A DNA stretch of 64,000 bases from NCBI RefSeq assembly GCF_003945595.2, contig NW_024105009.1, forward strand, positions 762,001-826,000, read 5' to 3'. Both the position numbers and the translations under genes were made by a program. The notes below the pieces were generated by a model. It made no database searches. It had not been told where the DNA came from and was given only the letters and a program-made list of their open reading frames with translations. Shown here one piece after another: positions 25,761-38,600 of the stretch (position 1 is its first letter; every line of letters begins with the position of its first letter). Source of the stretch: Pipra filicauda (lineage: Eukaryota; Chordata; Aves; Passeriformes; Pipridae).

Positions 25761-27339
25761 TTCTTTTTAAGCTTTATTTCAGAGGCTGTAATTCTAAATA
25801 ATTCTTCTTCCAACCTTGTGCACAGGGAACCCAAAACCACCACTGTTTTTGGTCAGGGAAGAGAATAAAGTTAGAAGACAAAAGAGCTACTGTAAAGAAA
25901 GAGATGTACACAACTCTTTACAGTTCCCACAGGTTTCCAAGAGTTCACTATTCCCAATGTGCTCTTTATTCCTCCCTGTCCCTTATCACGCTGCCTTCTG
26001 GTCTAAGAATGATGTTTAGAATGGTGGTTGTCTGTTACTTTGGTACCTGCCTTTACTCCCAACAATACAATTCCTTCATTTCCTTAGGAGAAGCTTCCTG
26101 AAGGAGACCCATGTTGAGGGTGCAGGGAGAGGAAAATGAGATAAAACTTTCAAAGTCCAGCTGTATTTGATCACCTTCCTCACCCCATCACTCTGTGCTT
26201 TAACCAATTTACCATGAAAATTAAATAAATCCAATCTTTCTGTTAGATGAAATCTAAAAATAAGAAGAGAATCCATATAGAAAGAATGATGAGCTTTTAT
26301 CAGGCTAGCACACCAGGCCAATAACCAGCATTAAGCAAGGCTTATAAAATCAAATGCATAAAAATCCATTTTCTATACTCTACTGATGAGTTAATTTGAT
26401 TTTAATGTAAAATTAACAAATACTTGACAGCCATACAGTCAGTGGAATTAAGCCCAGAGCCATGAGACATTCTAGTTTGCTAGAGAAAAGACAGAAAGGG
26501 AGTTAAATTGCTCAGTAACAATAGCAACACTTGCAACCTGTCAGATATTCTTGTGTCTCTCCTCTATTGCTCTGCTACTAAAAAAATAGTAATTATACAT
26601 AATATATAAACAAAGTTTGTTCAAATATTTACTATATAAAGAATAAAATATAATTTTTCTTCCTTCTCCTAAAAGTGTGGATTTTTTTTTTTTTACAAAA
26701 TCACAAGAATTTACTTTACAAAGCAGTGACACTTGACCATGTAACACAGAAACAAATTACAGAGAGACTTGGCTTTTGCTTTTCTACAGCTCCAAGAAAG
26801 CTGCTTCATACTGTGCTTCTTTCATAAGTCTGAGGTTTTATATTTGATGTATTATATATTGATATATTCAGTGCAAATCAGTCACAAGGAAGGACACCCT
26901 ACTACTGCCTCCAGGAGCTGGCCATATGCACTGGGATCTATAAAAGTAGGTATTATATAAATTAAATGACTGGGTTGGACAAACAAATTGCTAGCCCATC
27001 CTTCATGTTTGACTTGAAATGTCTCCAAGAAAGGTACAATGGATGTGTGTCTGCAGGCTAATACGAGTCTTAGCTACTGTCACTCTTTCTCTTGGGCTTC
27101 CTTAATTCCTTACTGATAAACATAAACATAATGAGTTATTCATTCAGAGGAGAGTTTGAATAGGAGACGTTTTGTAAGGCACAATTAGCGACTGTAATTT
27201 TATTCACAGCAATCTGTATTTTCCTTAGGTGAAGCTGCAGGATGTAAGAAGTAAAAAAGCACACGATCAACTAATCTGATATAGCATTCTAAGCTATGTA
27301 GGTCAAGGATGGCCCGTCTCCTTAGCCCTAAAAACCACA

Positions 27340-27720
27340 CAGATATCTGATCGCCACCTGACACGCACATCCCGGAGAGCTGCCGGGGCTCAGGGAGCAC
27401 TTCTCAGACAGACAGGAATAGTTCTCCCCAGTCCCCACACTCAGCTGTCAGGAGGGCTGGACTGAACATGCAGCTGTGTCCTAGGCTGTCCTAGTAATGT
27501 CTGCCTTAATTGTCGCTGCCAACTCGCTTCCTCCCGCAGCTGAGGGGTCGGAACACGGAGCTGTCTCGGCTTCGCTGCCAGTCCTGCCGTGGAACACTGA
27601 TGTGAGGCCACAGCCAGGATGCTTCTGAGCTGTGTGTGGCTGCAAAGGTTTTGCCCAGCAAAGAGTAGATGCCAAAATATCCTTTGCCACCAACAGGAAG
27701 ACAAAAATCTAAGCACACGA
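27340..27720. promoter_or_regulatory. GC-richer block with clustered CAGCTG E-boxes in intron 5
   Basis: This block of about 380 bp, directly after exon 5, is GC-richer than the intron and keeps many CpGs. E-boxes occur at 27355-27360 (CACCTG), 27442-27447, 27471-27476 and 27537-27542 (all CAGCTG), with a TTAATTG homeodomain core at about 27506-27512. Overlapping ORFs in several frames (longest 96 codons, minus strand) show no family resemblance and one simply reads through the exon 5 donor. Enhancer function is a guess from motif density and CpG retention. Confidence 0.3.
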
Positions 27721-27728
27721 CAACTTAC

Positions 27729-27868
27729 CATGTTTTCATTTTAGGCTGTGAAGACAGTTCTTCGTGAAGGTAAAAACTGTGCCATTTTATGGACTGAGTC
27801 AGTTCTGGAGACATTTTCTTAGAAATATCATAATAATGGCCAAACTTTGTATATGGCGTTGGGCTGGC
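27729..27868 (-). CDS. ELP4: ELP4 exon 5 (residues 149-194 plus two bases)
   Basis: This 140-nt exon lies between the acceptor TTTCCACAG and the donor ACATG|GTAAGTT, phase 0 to 2. It encodes ASPTPYTKFGHYYDISKKMS (149-168), PELTQSIKWHSFYLHEELSS (169-188) and QPKMKT (189-194), then the first two bases of Cys195. The FGHYYDxSKxM block is strongly conserved with human ELP4. The WHSFYL part matches the human WHGFFL. The rest diverges, as expected for a surface segment. Confidence 0.95.
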
Positions 27869-29229
27869 CTGTGGAAACAATGATACTGATTACAATAACC
27901 CATTCAATTATTATCTGTCACAAGAAAATAATTAACTAGCAATACAATTGAAAGAAATCTCTGTGGTTTTTCCCATTCAGCTTAAGTAAAAGCTTCAAAT
28001 AGAAAAACATTATAATATTTACTACTAAGTTTTTGTTCCCCTGTTGACATTCTGGAATGTGAATTTTTCACACAGAACTCAACCCTTACTCTTCCAAGTT
28101 GCATCACCAAAGTGCAGTCAGATACTTAAAAGAAGGTATTTTTGCACATGTTCTAGACATATGATCCAAATTTCAAAAGCCCAGACCCATGAACTGTGCA
28201 GACCATCATGTGTTCCACCTCTCTGATTTTTCAGTCTCTGGGAATAATGTGGCTCTACAGAAATATTTTCAGTTGATTTTGAGAATGTTTCCCTTTACTT
28301 GTGACCAGTAAAAAACCCAAACCATTGCATCTTCGTATATTTAATTTAAATTAAAAAATAGGAAATAGTTAAAAACTACTTTAAATTTCTCAAAATTGGA
28401 ATAAATAGCAGAGGTTGAGCATTACACACAATAACCATGGTTTATCATAATGAAGATACGTTTTCCTCAGCTCTTAATTTCGGGCATATCAAACATCATA
28501 ACCCCCCCCAAATTTAATATACACCTGGACAGGAATTACACATTTTAAATGTGTTGTGCTAGTAAACAGAGGAAATGAATGCATATTTTTGTTCTATATT
28601 AATGGAGATCAGCATACAACCTGAACATTATTTGAATTCCACATGTAAAGTTAAAAACCCCCTAGGTTGTTATTATATGCAACATGATATATGCAATATT
28701 CGAGTACAAGCTTACTAAAAATATATTAAACTGTTAGGATTAATTAGAATGATTTGATTTTGGGTAGATATTTTGAAATTATTTGACTAATAGATGTTAG
28801 GCCCAGATGGTTATCAGTGCATATAAATAGTAACAATAATACAGTATCTTTCCTACAAAAACAACAGAATAACCAACTAACTCAAACTTTTAATAAAATA
28901 AATAATTAGTTTTTAATTAAAAAAACCCCACAAAATTGCTTATGTATATCCAGTCATAAGAGGCAAATCAGTTTTACTAAAAAAAGACAGAAAACCACAT
29001 TCTCTAAGTCAGCGTTCCAATTTATTCACTGGCACCTGATTTTTAAAGTAGGCAGTCCAATAAAACATAACATTCTATCAAAATTTAAATATTTTTCATT
29101 GTAAAATGTAACTTTATTTAAGACAAGGATTCTGAAAGCAATTTAAACAGGGGCTGTTCTTTGGCCTATAATCTATTCTTTATCCGGATTACAGATCAGA
29201 ATGTTTTTACTGCAATCTCTGCCAGAGCT

Positions 29230-29900
29230 CATCTTTTTATTGTGTACTTCCAAGCCCCCTTAATGTTTTAGAAAGGCCTTGACTAACTGAACTTTGATCT
29301 GATGTCTTCATTGAGAAAAGCTCCAGGTTGCCCATTTCAGATGCAAATCCTTCCTGAGGCCCAATAGAGTTTAGTAAAGACAGCAAAAAAAGAAGAAACA
29401 AGAAGTTTCCAGGATCCTCTTTGAGAATCCTGAGGCACATTGGTGTCCTTAATCCACCCCGCTGCATGGATTAAGGTAGGTGATAACCTCTCTGGATTCA
29501 AAAGAATGAGCACAGCGCCTACAAACTGGGTGGAGCCTGGGATTTGGGATAATAAACCCCCACGCAATAAAAGCTCGCTCCGTGTCAGAAGCCTGTGAAT
29601 AGCCCTCAATGTACGGCATTCCCAGGCTTAGCAGGGAAGCTTGCAAAAAGCCTACCTGAATCAAGTAAGCATGAATAATCTGCCTGAGCACAATGACCAC
29701 GGAGAGCGCCAAGCAGAGAGACTTTCCACTCCTCTTCTCAAGTTTGAGCTGATAAATTTATTAGTGGATTGGAGGCTCGAGCCAGTTCTTTCCCGCATTC
29801 CTGGTTTGCACAAGGAGAAATGCACTAAACTGTCAGTGAGCAGAGCGTTGCTTTTATGCTACCGTCTGCTGTTAATGTTTCTAATTGCAATACTAATGTG
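29230..29900. promoter_or_regulatory. Candidate long conserved non-coding element with paired OTX-type sites
   Basis: About 670 bp of balanced, non-repetitive sequence lies in the middle of a very AT-rich intron. It holds an exact inverted pair of TTAATCC sites at 29447-29476, a GGGATAATAAA run near 29547-29557, GATAAATTTATTAG near 29752-29765, and scattered CpGs between 29500 and 29870. Several 76-90 codon ORFs occur on both strands without shared family features or splice support. By position in an ELP4 intron and by motif content it is a plausible distal enhancer, perhaps of PAX6. This is inference; conservation was not tested. Confidence 0.4.
29447..29476. promoter_or_regulatory. Inverted pair of TAATCC (OTX/CRX-type) homeodomain sites
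   Basis: CCTTAATCCA (29447-29456) and its exact reverse complement TGGATTAAGG (29467-29476) flank a 10-bp spacer. TAATCC is the core bound by K50 paired-type homeodomains such as OTX2 and CRX. A perfect 10-bp inverted repeat with two cores about two helical turns apart could bind a dimer on one DNA face. Confidence 0.5.
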
Positions 29901-32212
29901 CTAGAAATCTCAGATTTAGGATGAATCAAGGCAGAAAATTGATTTCATGCTGTGACAGTTTATATATTGCCCCAAGAACATAAGCAGTTCATTCAAAAAA
30001 AGAAAAAAAAAAGGGGAAAAGAAAAACCCACACTGTCTCACTGTCTTGCATTGCAAAACAGGCTCTCCATATACTCAAAAGTTTAAGTGAAATAACCTCT
30101 GATACAGATGTGAGTGACAAGCTGGCAAAGGCACATCAAGTATTGTACTCTGGCCTTGTACTCTGACTTATAAATCTTTTTCTGAGGCACAAGGTAGGTA
30201 CAGTATGTACAGAGAATCTGTGTTAGCTATAAAGAGTATTAATATAAACACACTGCATAAGAACAAAAATGAGTTACCTAGCTAGTCCATATGGGGTCTA
30301 ATAAGTGGAAAGGGAATATCTGAACTATTATTCCAAATCTGTTATTATTTAGAAACAATAACTAAATTAAGCATCAAAGATACTGCAAAGACAGCTTTTA
30401 CTCTGCATTCTCACTCCATATATAGCCAGATAAGGGATGGACAAGTTTCTGCTGCCATGTTTAGAGTTCTAGCTAATAACAAAGCTATTTTCTCTCTTTC
30501 ATACTTGAAACTTTTTGACAGTAGTTTTTGAAAATGCAGCAGTATATTAGTTCAATCAATTTGCAAAATACATCTGTTCCACATGGGTTTTTTCCACCAA
30601 AAGAGAATTTAAAGACTAAATCACAACCAATGTTGTTAATTAAATGATAGCATAGACTGTATTGTTGTGTGTAGCAAGGCAATACCAGATTATTCCTCAA
30701 TGGAATATATTCACCAATCAAATTAATTTAGCACAGCATCAAAATTTAATGATAGCCGCATTATAAAATATTGGAAAATACTAATTTCAAACCAATTTTT
30801 CACTAATTAGAATATCCCAAGGAATTTTAGGTACACATAGTTTGACATTTAGACTTTTATTTGTATGTTTTAGTTTTTTAATGAATTTAACATACACATA
30901 AAAATATTGTATTCAGCTATTCAGAACAATCAGCATCCAATTCAAAAAGTAACAATAAAAAGGGAAACAAAAGACTGAGCATCTTATTCTATCTTGCATA
31001 ATCAATTTTCAGTAATCAAGGACGTGTACATCATGTATTTTTGGGCAATCTTACATTAGTGGAAGTGCTTACTTCTGTGAAGTTAGAGAAGATGAGTGCA
31101 CATCTAAGTGGATTTTTTAATATTTTTTTCCTATTTTGTTAGCACATCAGAACACTATTGGTTAACAATATGCAGTTGTTTCCATACCAGTGTATAAGGA
31201 ATTCTGCTAGATTTTAAAGCAGACAAATTATTTTGGGGATGGTTCAGAGTGGCACAGTAAGCTCCACAATAATAAAATTGATGAGATTATATGATTACCC
31301 TGGAGGCTGCTGGATTTTGCATGTCACCATATATAAGTCTTTTCTGACACAACTATATAGCCATGTCTGTGCAATTTCACAGAAAACCAAACATGTCAAG
31401 CCCTGTAAGATCATTTTGTCACATTCCAATTATGTTTTTAAGAATAAGACTGAACTTACCAGGCAGGTATGACCAGACCTAAACCAGAATTTACAAATGT
31501 AGGCTATAATGTATAGACAAAACAGGGGGTTTATTCTGAATAGTAAAAAAAAAACCCTGTAATTTTGTTAAAGATTGACTGTGCCACTGGATTAAATAAG
31601 AAAGTCACCAGCCACGGGAGACTGATTATTCACAAACAGTAACAACTGTAAACTCTGCAAGACTGATCACTGGGCTTGTTTCTTATATTGTCCCTGCACA
31701 GTGATTAGTTTCCAGTGACAGTGAAGCTGATATAATCTCAAGTGCTTACTTTAGTTGTTATGCACATGGATAAGCAGGTCAACAGTTTGCTTCCACACAG
31801 TACTTTCACTACAGAGACCTAGTAAGTAGTGTTGATTAAACCTGCTTAAGTGATTTGTGCACAACTAAATTTGGGCAAACCTTGTGAGCACATTCTTCAA
31901 ACTTTCATAAAAAGCTATCTCAATTTAGTAGTACTTACTAAAAAAAAAAATCCCATGGCACTTTAAGGCTTTTTATTTTAAAATTATTATTGTCCATATT
32001 AAGTTTTACAGTTCCTGCGAAGTCTCAAAATCCCTTTCTTTTTCTATTTCTAGCAATTAAAAAACTACAGTGATGTATAATAATTTACCCTCAGGAAGCA
32101 ATCCTGTAACAGTGTCCATTAGCAGTTCTGTTGTCTACATTCTACTGAAAAGCACTTGCTCTTCAAATTCATTTTGAGTGCAAGAGGAAAAAAAGTAGGA
32201 AATAGTGATTAC

Positions 32213-32344
32213 CTCCATTTTTGGTAAATTTTGGTAGCGCCAGGCTATTTTCATAGAATCCTGAAAATCCTCAGACTCAACAGCTGCTGCTTCATCTCCC
32301 AATTCCTTTCCACAGGTATCATCAAGCAAAGGGGCTGGAAGTTC
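32213..32344 (-). CDS. ELP4: ELP4 exon 4 (residues 105-148)
   Basis: This 132-nt phase-0 exon lies between the acceptor CCTGTAG and the donor GGAG|GTAATC. It encodes ELPAPLLDDTCGKELGDEAA (105-124), an acidic segment AVESEDFQDS (125-134) and MKIAWRYQNLPKME (135-148). The first and last blocks match human ELP4 (ELPAPLLDD, MKIAWRYQLLPKME) almost exactly. The acidic middle is variable between species and is probably a disordered loop. The methionine at residue 135 is internal and not a start. Confidence 0.96.
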
Positions 32345-35300
32345 CTACAGGTAGAGAGCAAAACAATGTCAGCTTTCTACAGCAGAAATGGCAGTTCAGA
32401 TTTTTATCCACACCCTCCCCAGATAATACAGTTATCTTAGTATAAAGGACAGTTGTCAAATCTGTAACAAAACCTGATGAAAAACGCTGCTCTGACAGAC
32501 TGGCTCCTACTAATATCGAGTGTGAAAAAACCCCACATAATTATTATCAGAAAAATGAATTATACAAGTAAAATTAAGAATGCAGAATGGAAATGCCACA
32601 TTTTATACTCTACTTGATACAAACAACACAACTTGAGCAGCATCCATACTCCTTTTTTTTTCAATCTTTCTTTAAATGGTGTCCTAAACTATCCCATTTC
32701 TGTGTGTGGGTAAGTTCCCTGCATGGTGAATTTAAGCCTATTTTAAAGTAAGATCTTTGTTAACTTCTGTAAGTCTTTCAAATGTATTTAAAAGACCACA
32801 ATAGCCTACAGACACCAGCTGAAAAACCACTGTAACAGGATGGTTTGATTTTTCTCCTCTGCTAACCATCAGGCATGATACCTACTAACGGTGGATTCCT
32901 CATGAACACAAACACAGGAGTAAAAGAAAGGGGAAGACATTTAGTCCTGGATTTTTTTATATGGTTCTAATGCACACTTTCTACCTTTGCTGTACTGCTG
33001 AAAAAAGTAAACAGCACTGTGTGGATACCAAGCATTCAGAATTTATGCACTAGGCTGTTACAGCTACTAGAGAAATGAAGTGCAACCAAGTTTTCTGACG
33101 CGACTTTATCACACTCATCTCTGTGAGCTGGAGGGCACAGATCTCTTTATCTGCTTAAAACACATCAAGACTTACTTGAAAACTAAGTTTTCATTAGTCA
33201 GTGACTCTTGAGAGAGAACTGAGATGTGTCTCAAGGGTTAAAAATATACAGAGCTAGCCAATATCTCTGTTACAACGTATTAGGAGTGAAGACATATAAA
33301 AACCAAATTTGAAAACTTTAAAGAAGAGTCTCAATCAAAGTACGGGTTACACATGAAACTCTGCACAGGGGCAGAGCTTATGCTGGCCATAAACATCCAA
33401 ATGACACTCATGGCTTTGTGTAGGCAGAAATTATACAGCCAGACACACACAGAAAGGAGACAATGAAGGTTTAAATTAATCCATTTTGGGTTTACTGTTA
33501 CACTAATTCCGCATTCAAGAATGCAGGGCAGACAACCTGTATATAGTTCTACACATCATCTTATGAACAACATGTGCTATTTGGATTCTTCAGTGTAAAT
33601 TAGCATAATATTTACAATTACTTAAGAAACATGAGAACAACTGTTTCTAAGTTCAGGACAGTTAGTTCTGCCTCTTTCAGAGGCTGGTCAGCACACCCTC
33701 TGAGATAAGAGGCAATGGAAGCTATGAAAACTTTTATAGAGTTTATAACTTTGATAAAGTTGCAGAAATAGAACAACTGTACCTATATATTTCAGCAGCT
33801 AAGCAGAAGACAGAAGGCACACCTTTGAGCAAAGAATTTTATTTATTTCCTTTTTGCAAATAAACTAAAGCCTGGTATTGCCTATTCACGAGAAGGGGGA
33901 GTTATATGTTCAGATTTCTTGCAGCTTGTTTAAAAGATACACTTGTATACCATAAACTCATATTACTATGATGGTAAAAATTAAGCTTATTGGTAGGAAA
34001 TCTACATGAAGATTAAAATTTTAATTTTCCAGTTTTCCTTAAATTTACAGATTTATAACAGTTGTTTCAGTTAAAAAAATAAATTAATTTTGTTAAAGTT
34101 GCATTACATCTACCCAGCAAGAAAGCAGGAAAGCTTTCAAACCAAAGACAAGGATTTCTGACAGACAGGAGAAAATGAAAACAGAACACTGTACTGAAAG
34201 GTTCTGAGAAAGTATAAATACAAATACGAGCTGACAAGCACCCCAATGCATTTCACATATATGCAGATACAAATCCTCTACATTTACTCCTAAGAGCATT
34301 ATATAAAGTATTTTTATAAAAAAGAAAAAAGATGCTATTTTGAATTGTTGATTTTATAACACAGAAATCCATAATAAAGGGTAAATTAGACTTATTTTCC
34401 AATTAAGGTGTTATTTTGAAAACACATCGTGAAACTGTTGTGCAGATTTGATTTCCTAATAGACTTATCCAGAAATGTAAACTTCCCACCATAAAAAGGT
34501 CTTTCAATGAAGGGCTGCTGCTACTCGATCATCTCAAAATATCCCTCAATTTTAGCAATTAAAAAAACCAAACCCACCAACTTTCATTTAAAAAAGAGAG
34601 TTCTGTAAAGAAACAATCCCGAGGCCAAAACAACATTTCCAGATATGTCTTCCTTTCATCCACCAAGATCAACTGGCTCCCAGGCACTACGTGTAACTTT
34701 TTATAGTGGTGAGGTGTTTTTCTGACAACAAATGCCTGCCAGAGATCATAAAACCCTGCCTAAACATTTCAGACTCCCTAAGCTGGCCCCTGTTTCAGAT
34801 ACTACCACTGATATAACAAGTTGCAATCTCACACTGCTGTAGCATCACTGGGCAGGTATCACATCATCTGCAAAGCCAAAGTCCAGAAAATGCCATATTT
34901 TACCATTCACCTTTCCTGGAGGCAACAAGAAAAACACCACCAATATTTTCTTAAAGCTATTTAATATTTTTCTCCTCTAGAATCACTGCAAATGCTCACC
35001 ATTTGTACAAGTAGCTCGTTGTTATCATATAATAATTGGTAAAGACAAATTTGAGACGGGGACATTATCTACGTAAATTTGCTAATGTACATTTTACAAA
35101 TAAAATGTATTATATGCTGTAAAAGAACAGAGGTCAAGGACAATAAAGGGTGAAAGGTTCTCCAAGTAATACTGATAAAGTAGAAGCCGCTTAAATAACA
35201 TGTAACACAGAAAAAAAGTTCCTGCCTCCCAGTTGAGCACAGAACAAAACTGTCTTACATGGCACTCTGTGGCAGGGAGACACCACAAATCTGAGCTGTT

Positions 35301-35653
35301 GACACCCAGAAACCTCAGCCCAAAACAATCAGAGGCAGACACACCATCAGTGCAACACAATTAGGCACTGTGGTGTGCCCTGACTGCTGCTAAGAACGAA
35401 GCAGATTAAGAGATCAAGGAAAAATGGTTTCACCTGAAGCTGATAAAGATTTTGGCTGCCAGAGATGAAAACCTATCAAAGTCTCCACCCAAAACAGCCT
35501 TTTTTTGCCAATGTCGTTTACTTTTAACTTCTGACATAACAAAGAATTTTAATTTTGACATAGTAAAAAACTTCTAACACTAGAGAATGACTTAAACATG
35601 GCTAAATTCACCCAAAGCAACATGAGAAAGCCGTGACTCCGTACTGTGGCAGT

Positions 35654-35665
35654 GAGCACGTGCTC
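35654..35665. promoter_or_regulatory. Palindromic CACGTG E-box
   Basis: GAGCACGTGCTC is a perfect 12-bp palindrome around a canonical CACGTG E-box, the class bound by USF, MYC/MAX or CLOCK-type bHLH factors. The surrounding 35630-35850 is somewhat GC-richer than the intron. Function is unknown. Confidence 0.25.
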
Positions 35666-38600
35666 CAGCTTAGGTCTGGTTTGTGCTCTCTTGTCCCTTC
35701 CTGCCCCACAGAAGGAACCAGGAGCACTTGAAGAACTCCCTCATACCAAGAACAATTCTTATTTCCTCAGCTGCTTTTCCAAAATGCTCTTACCTCATAA
35801 CTCCCATGCTTAGCTGAAGAACATGTTTCTTAGATGCACCACGTTCTCATCCTCATTCAAGAAGCCATTTCACACAATGCACTGAGCCTTGAGGCATTTC
35901 TGGGGCCATGAGGTCTCACAGCCATGCCATTTTCTATCCCAACACACCCTGTCCTAAGCAAACATATCCTGAATCATACTCTTTTATGTGGTGGTTGTGA
36001 GCTACGTGGCCTCTTAGTAGGCTTTGTACGTAAGTAGCTGCTATCTGAAAAAGGTGGTCTGCCACTGGAGCCACCTGGTATTTAGAAAACCAATTGCCTG
36101 AGCTCAACCTGTTACCTTAACTTGGTTACATACATGCCAAGATGATGTACTTAAGCACAAATAGGAAAAAAAAAAAAATTCCAATGCTATTCAAGGTCAG
36201 AGTGTATCTGTAATTCGAACAAATTTTACATAAAGAATACTGAACAGAACTAATAAAGCTTGTTTACCTCCAGATTTGCATCCCAACATTATCACTACTC
36301 TCCCAGCTTCTGTTTACTCTTTTCCCTGCCATTTACAGTAAACTATAAGAAAGAGAGGTAGAACATGCAGGTGCAGTTGGAAGGTACCTCTGCACTGACT
36401 GGAAGCCAACATGCACATGCCTTCATTAGCTTGCCCAAAGACTAAATAAACAGGACACCCAGGTGGTCACTAATGTTGTTTTTCCTTAGGATGTACTGAT
36501 TCATGTATCCCAGTATTTAACTTAAAAAAAAAAAAAACTCTTTTAAATTTCAACTAGAACTTTGCATAAGCACATCTGGAAAAGGGAGAGAGCTTAAAAT
36601 TGCTTAGTAGGGCTTGGGACTGGGGAGAATTACAGACATAGGAGGTTATGTAAACCTGCTTTATGGGCAATACTGGAAATATTAAAATGATCCACACGTT
36701 TCTTTTTATCTTCATTATCCTCTTTTATTCTTCACGATAACTAGAAGTGGAACAAAAGGCTTCCCTTCTTCTGACACTGATAATTAAATGCTATTCTTTA
36801 TTTCAAGGAAATGGCAGTTTCCAAACCTGACCATGCCCATACAGAACATCTAAGTGAGAAAAAGCCTCCAGTTGTCATAACATAGGTTTATTCTCGAAGA
36901 TAAAGGCTGGCTGGCTGGATATATGCTTCACTCTTCAGTGTCATGAAAAGTTAATTACTGTCCAAGAACTACAGAGCATTATTCTTCAGTTTTCAGACTG
37001 TCCTTTAAACTAGAAAGAAAATTAGGAGTTAGAGAAAAGGTGAAGCAGACCAGCAGCCAAACTGGCCACAGAACACAGGCTGCTTCTGGCCCAGCCACAC
37101 AAAAACTGGCCTGAAAACTGTCCAGCAGGACAGCCAGGAGAGCAGAGGGGGGCATGGGGCCTATGAGTGACAGGAAAAGGTGGCTAAGATGGGGCTTTTC
37201 CTCAAAATATCTGCATGTAGGACATTCAAGAGCAGGGCTTTAGCACAACTCCCCGTCTCCAAGTGTCATTACAAATTGAGTAACAAAGACACTAGTCTCC
37301 AGCAGTCTTATTAAATCATCACTTCTGTTGGAGAACATATAGAAAAAGCATTTAAGTCCTGCTGAAATCATCAGAATTTAAAAAAGAATTGGGGATTTAG
37401 GATTCAATAAATCTATTTTCTTAGAATCAAAATCAGAATTTCAGAAGAATATGGTATTATTAAAATATGCTACATTTACTTCCACAATTTCAGCCAGAAT
37501 TTGGAAATAGAAATGTTATTTAAACACTGGTCTAAGAAAAAAGGAGAGTTGATTTATCAGCCAATAATATCTCTATTTAATCTATTTTTCTTTAAAAACA
37601 TCTCAGCTCCCACATCATACAGCTTTGAAAAGCTTTGGGACTGCAAAATTTGTGGCATCGGTGTGTCAGCTTCTAAGAACTGTTACATTCTCCCAGGCTA
37701 AAAAAAGACAAATCTTTCATAAGGTATATAAAAAAACAAAGCATGAAGCAGTGCATTAGTTAAAATAAAAAACCCCAAACATACAGCATTTCTTGGGGTC
37801 AACTAAAATACAAGTCTTTGCTATGCAGCACGAACACACAAAAAGGTAGACAAGTGTTAAAGTTATTAAGGGGAGTTTGGATGGAGAGAAGAAAGCTTGT
37901 TGCTGTTTTAAAATTAAGAAAGAAAAAGTTTGGGAGAAAAAAATGGTTTCCTGAAGTGCTCACATTAAATCACAATGCAATTAAAATAATTTCGTTTCCT
38001 GCAAACCAAGCTGTGAAGGTTTTATTGCAAACATGAAATAATGTATTTCTGTACTAAACCTTTTATCTTTGCAATAAAACAGTGTACAACCTGTGTCTGC
38101 CAGCAATGCAGGTCTTCCTGGGTTTGCTGCCACATTACTTTGCCTGCCTTGTTTTGGCAGATGCACGAAGCAAAATCAGATTCTAACAGTTTGACCTCTC
38201 TCACTTCTTATGTTCTCTAGAGGATAATAAAATCCAAGATACAATCCCACAGCAGTTAATGAAGCTTAACCTCACACCCTCTTAATTACCAATGCATTAC
38301 ACCAACTATAGGCATCATACTCCTCTCTAAGCTATTTTACAATTCTAAAGAAGTACTACTGTGCTATTATTTGGCAACATAATCCAAGCTGTATGTGAAA
38401 TCCCTCTCACATAAAATCCTTTGATCCTTACGGGTTTCAATAACTGTATAATTAATAGTACTTAAGAATTTAAAACATTATCTATTTCTGTATCAATAAG
38501 TATGTCGTTCACATGGGTTTATGCAACCATTTTGCAGTGCAGTTATTATCATGAGTGTGGTGGAAGAAATTTGAAATAATATTAAGGGGAGTACAATTCA

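Larger units (their letters stand above)
20006..27728 (-). other. ELP4: ELP4 intron 5 (7.7 kb)
   Basis: AT-rich intron with a short CR1-like trace near 21020-21065, a longer decayed CR1-type fragment near 25480-25760, and a GC-richer E-box cluster at 27340-27720 just downstream of exon 5 in transcription. The donor is ACATG|GTAAGTT. Otherwise I see no exon or RNA gene. Confidence 0.85.
27869..32212 (-). other. ELP4: ELP4 intron 4 (4.3 kb)
   Basis: AT-rich intron containing the most striking non-coding block of the window at 29230-29900 (listed separately). The remaining sequence is low-complexity A/T-rich, with A tracts near 29996-30012. No CR1 copy was recognised. The donor is GGAG|GTAATC and the acceptor is TTTCCACAG. 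Confidence 0.85.

Noticed and set aside
27441..27731. 96-codon minus-strand ORF starting at the end of exon 5
   Set aside because: Its start lies at the last bases of exon 5 and it reads through the GTAAGT donor in another frame. Not a gene.
29237..29904. Possible extra exons or a small gene in the intron 4 block
   Set aside because: The 76-90 codon ORFs show no ELP4-like residues, the exon 4 to exon 5 protein is already continuous, and no consistent splice pair is present. A non-coding element fits better.
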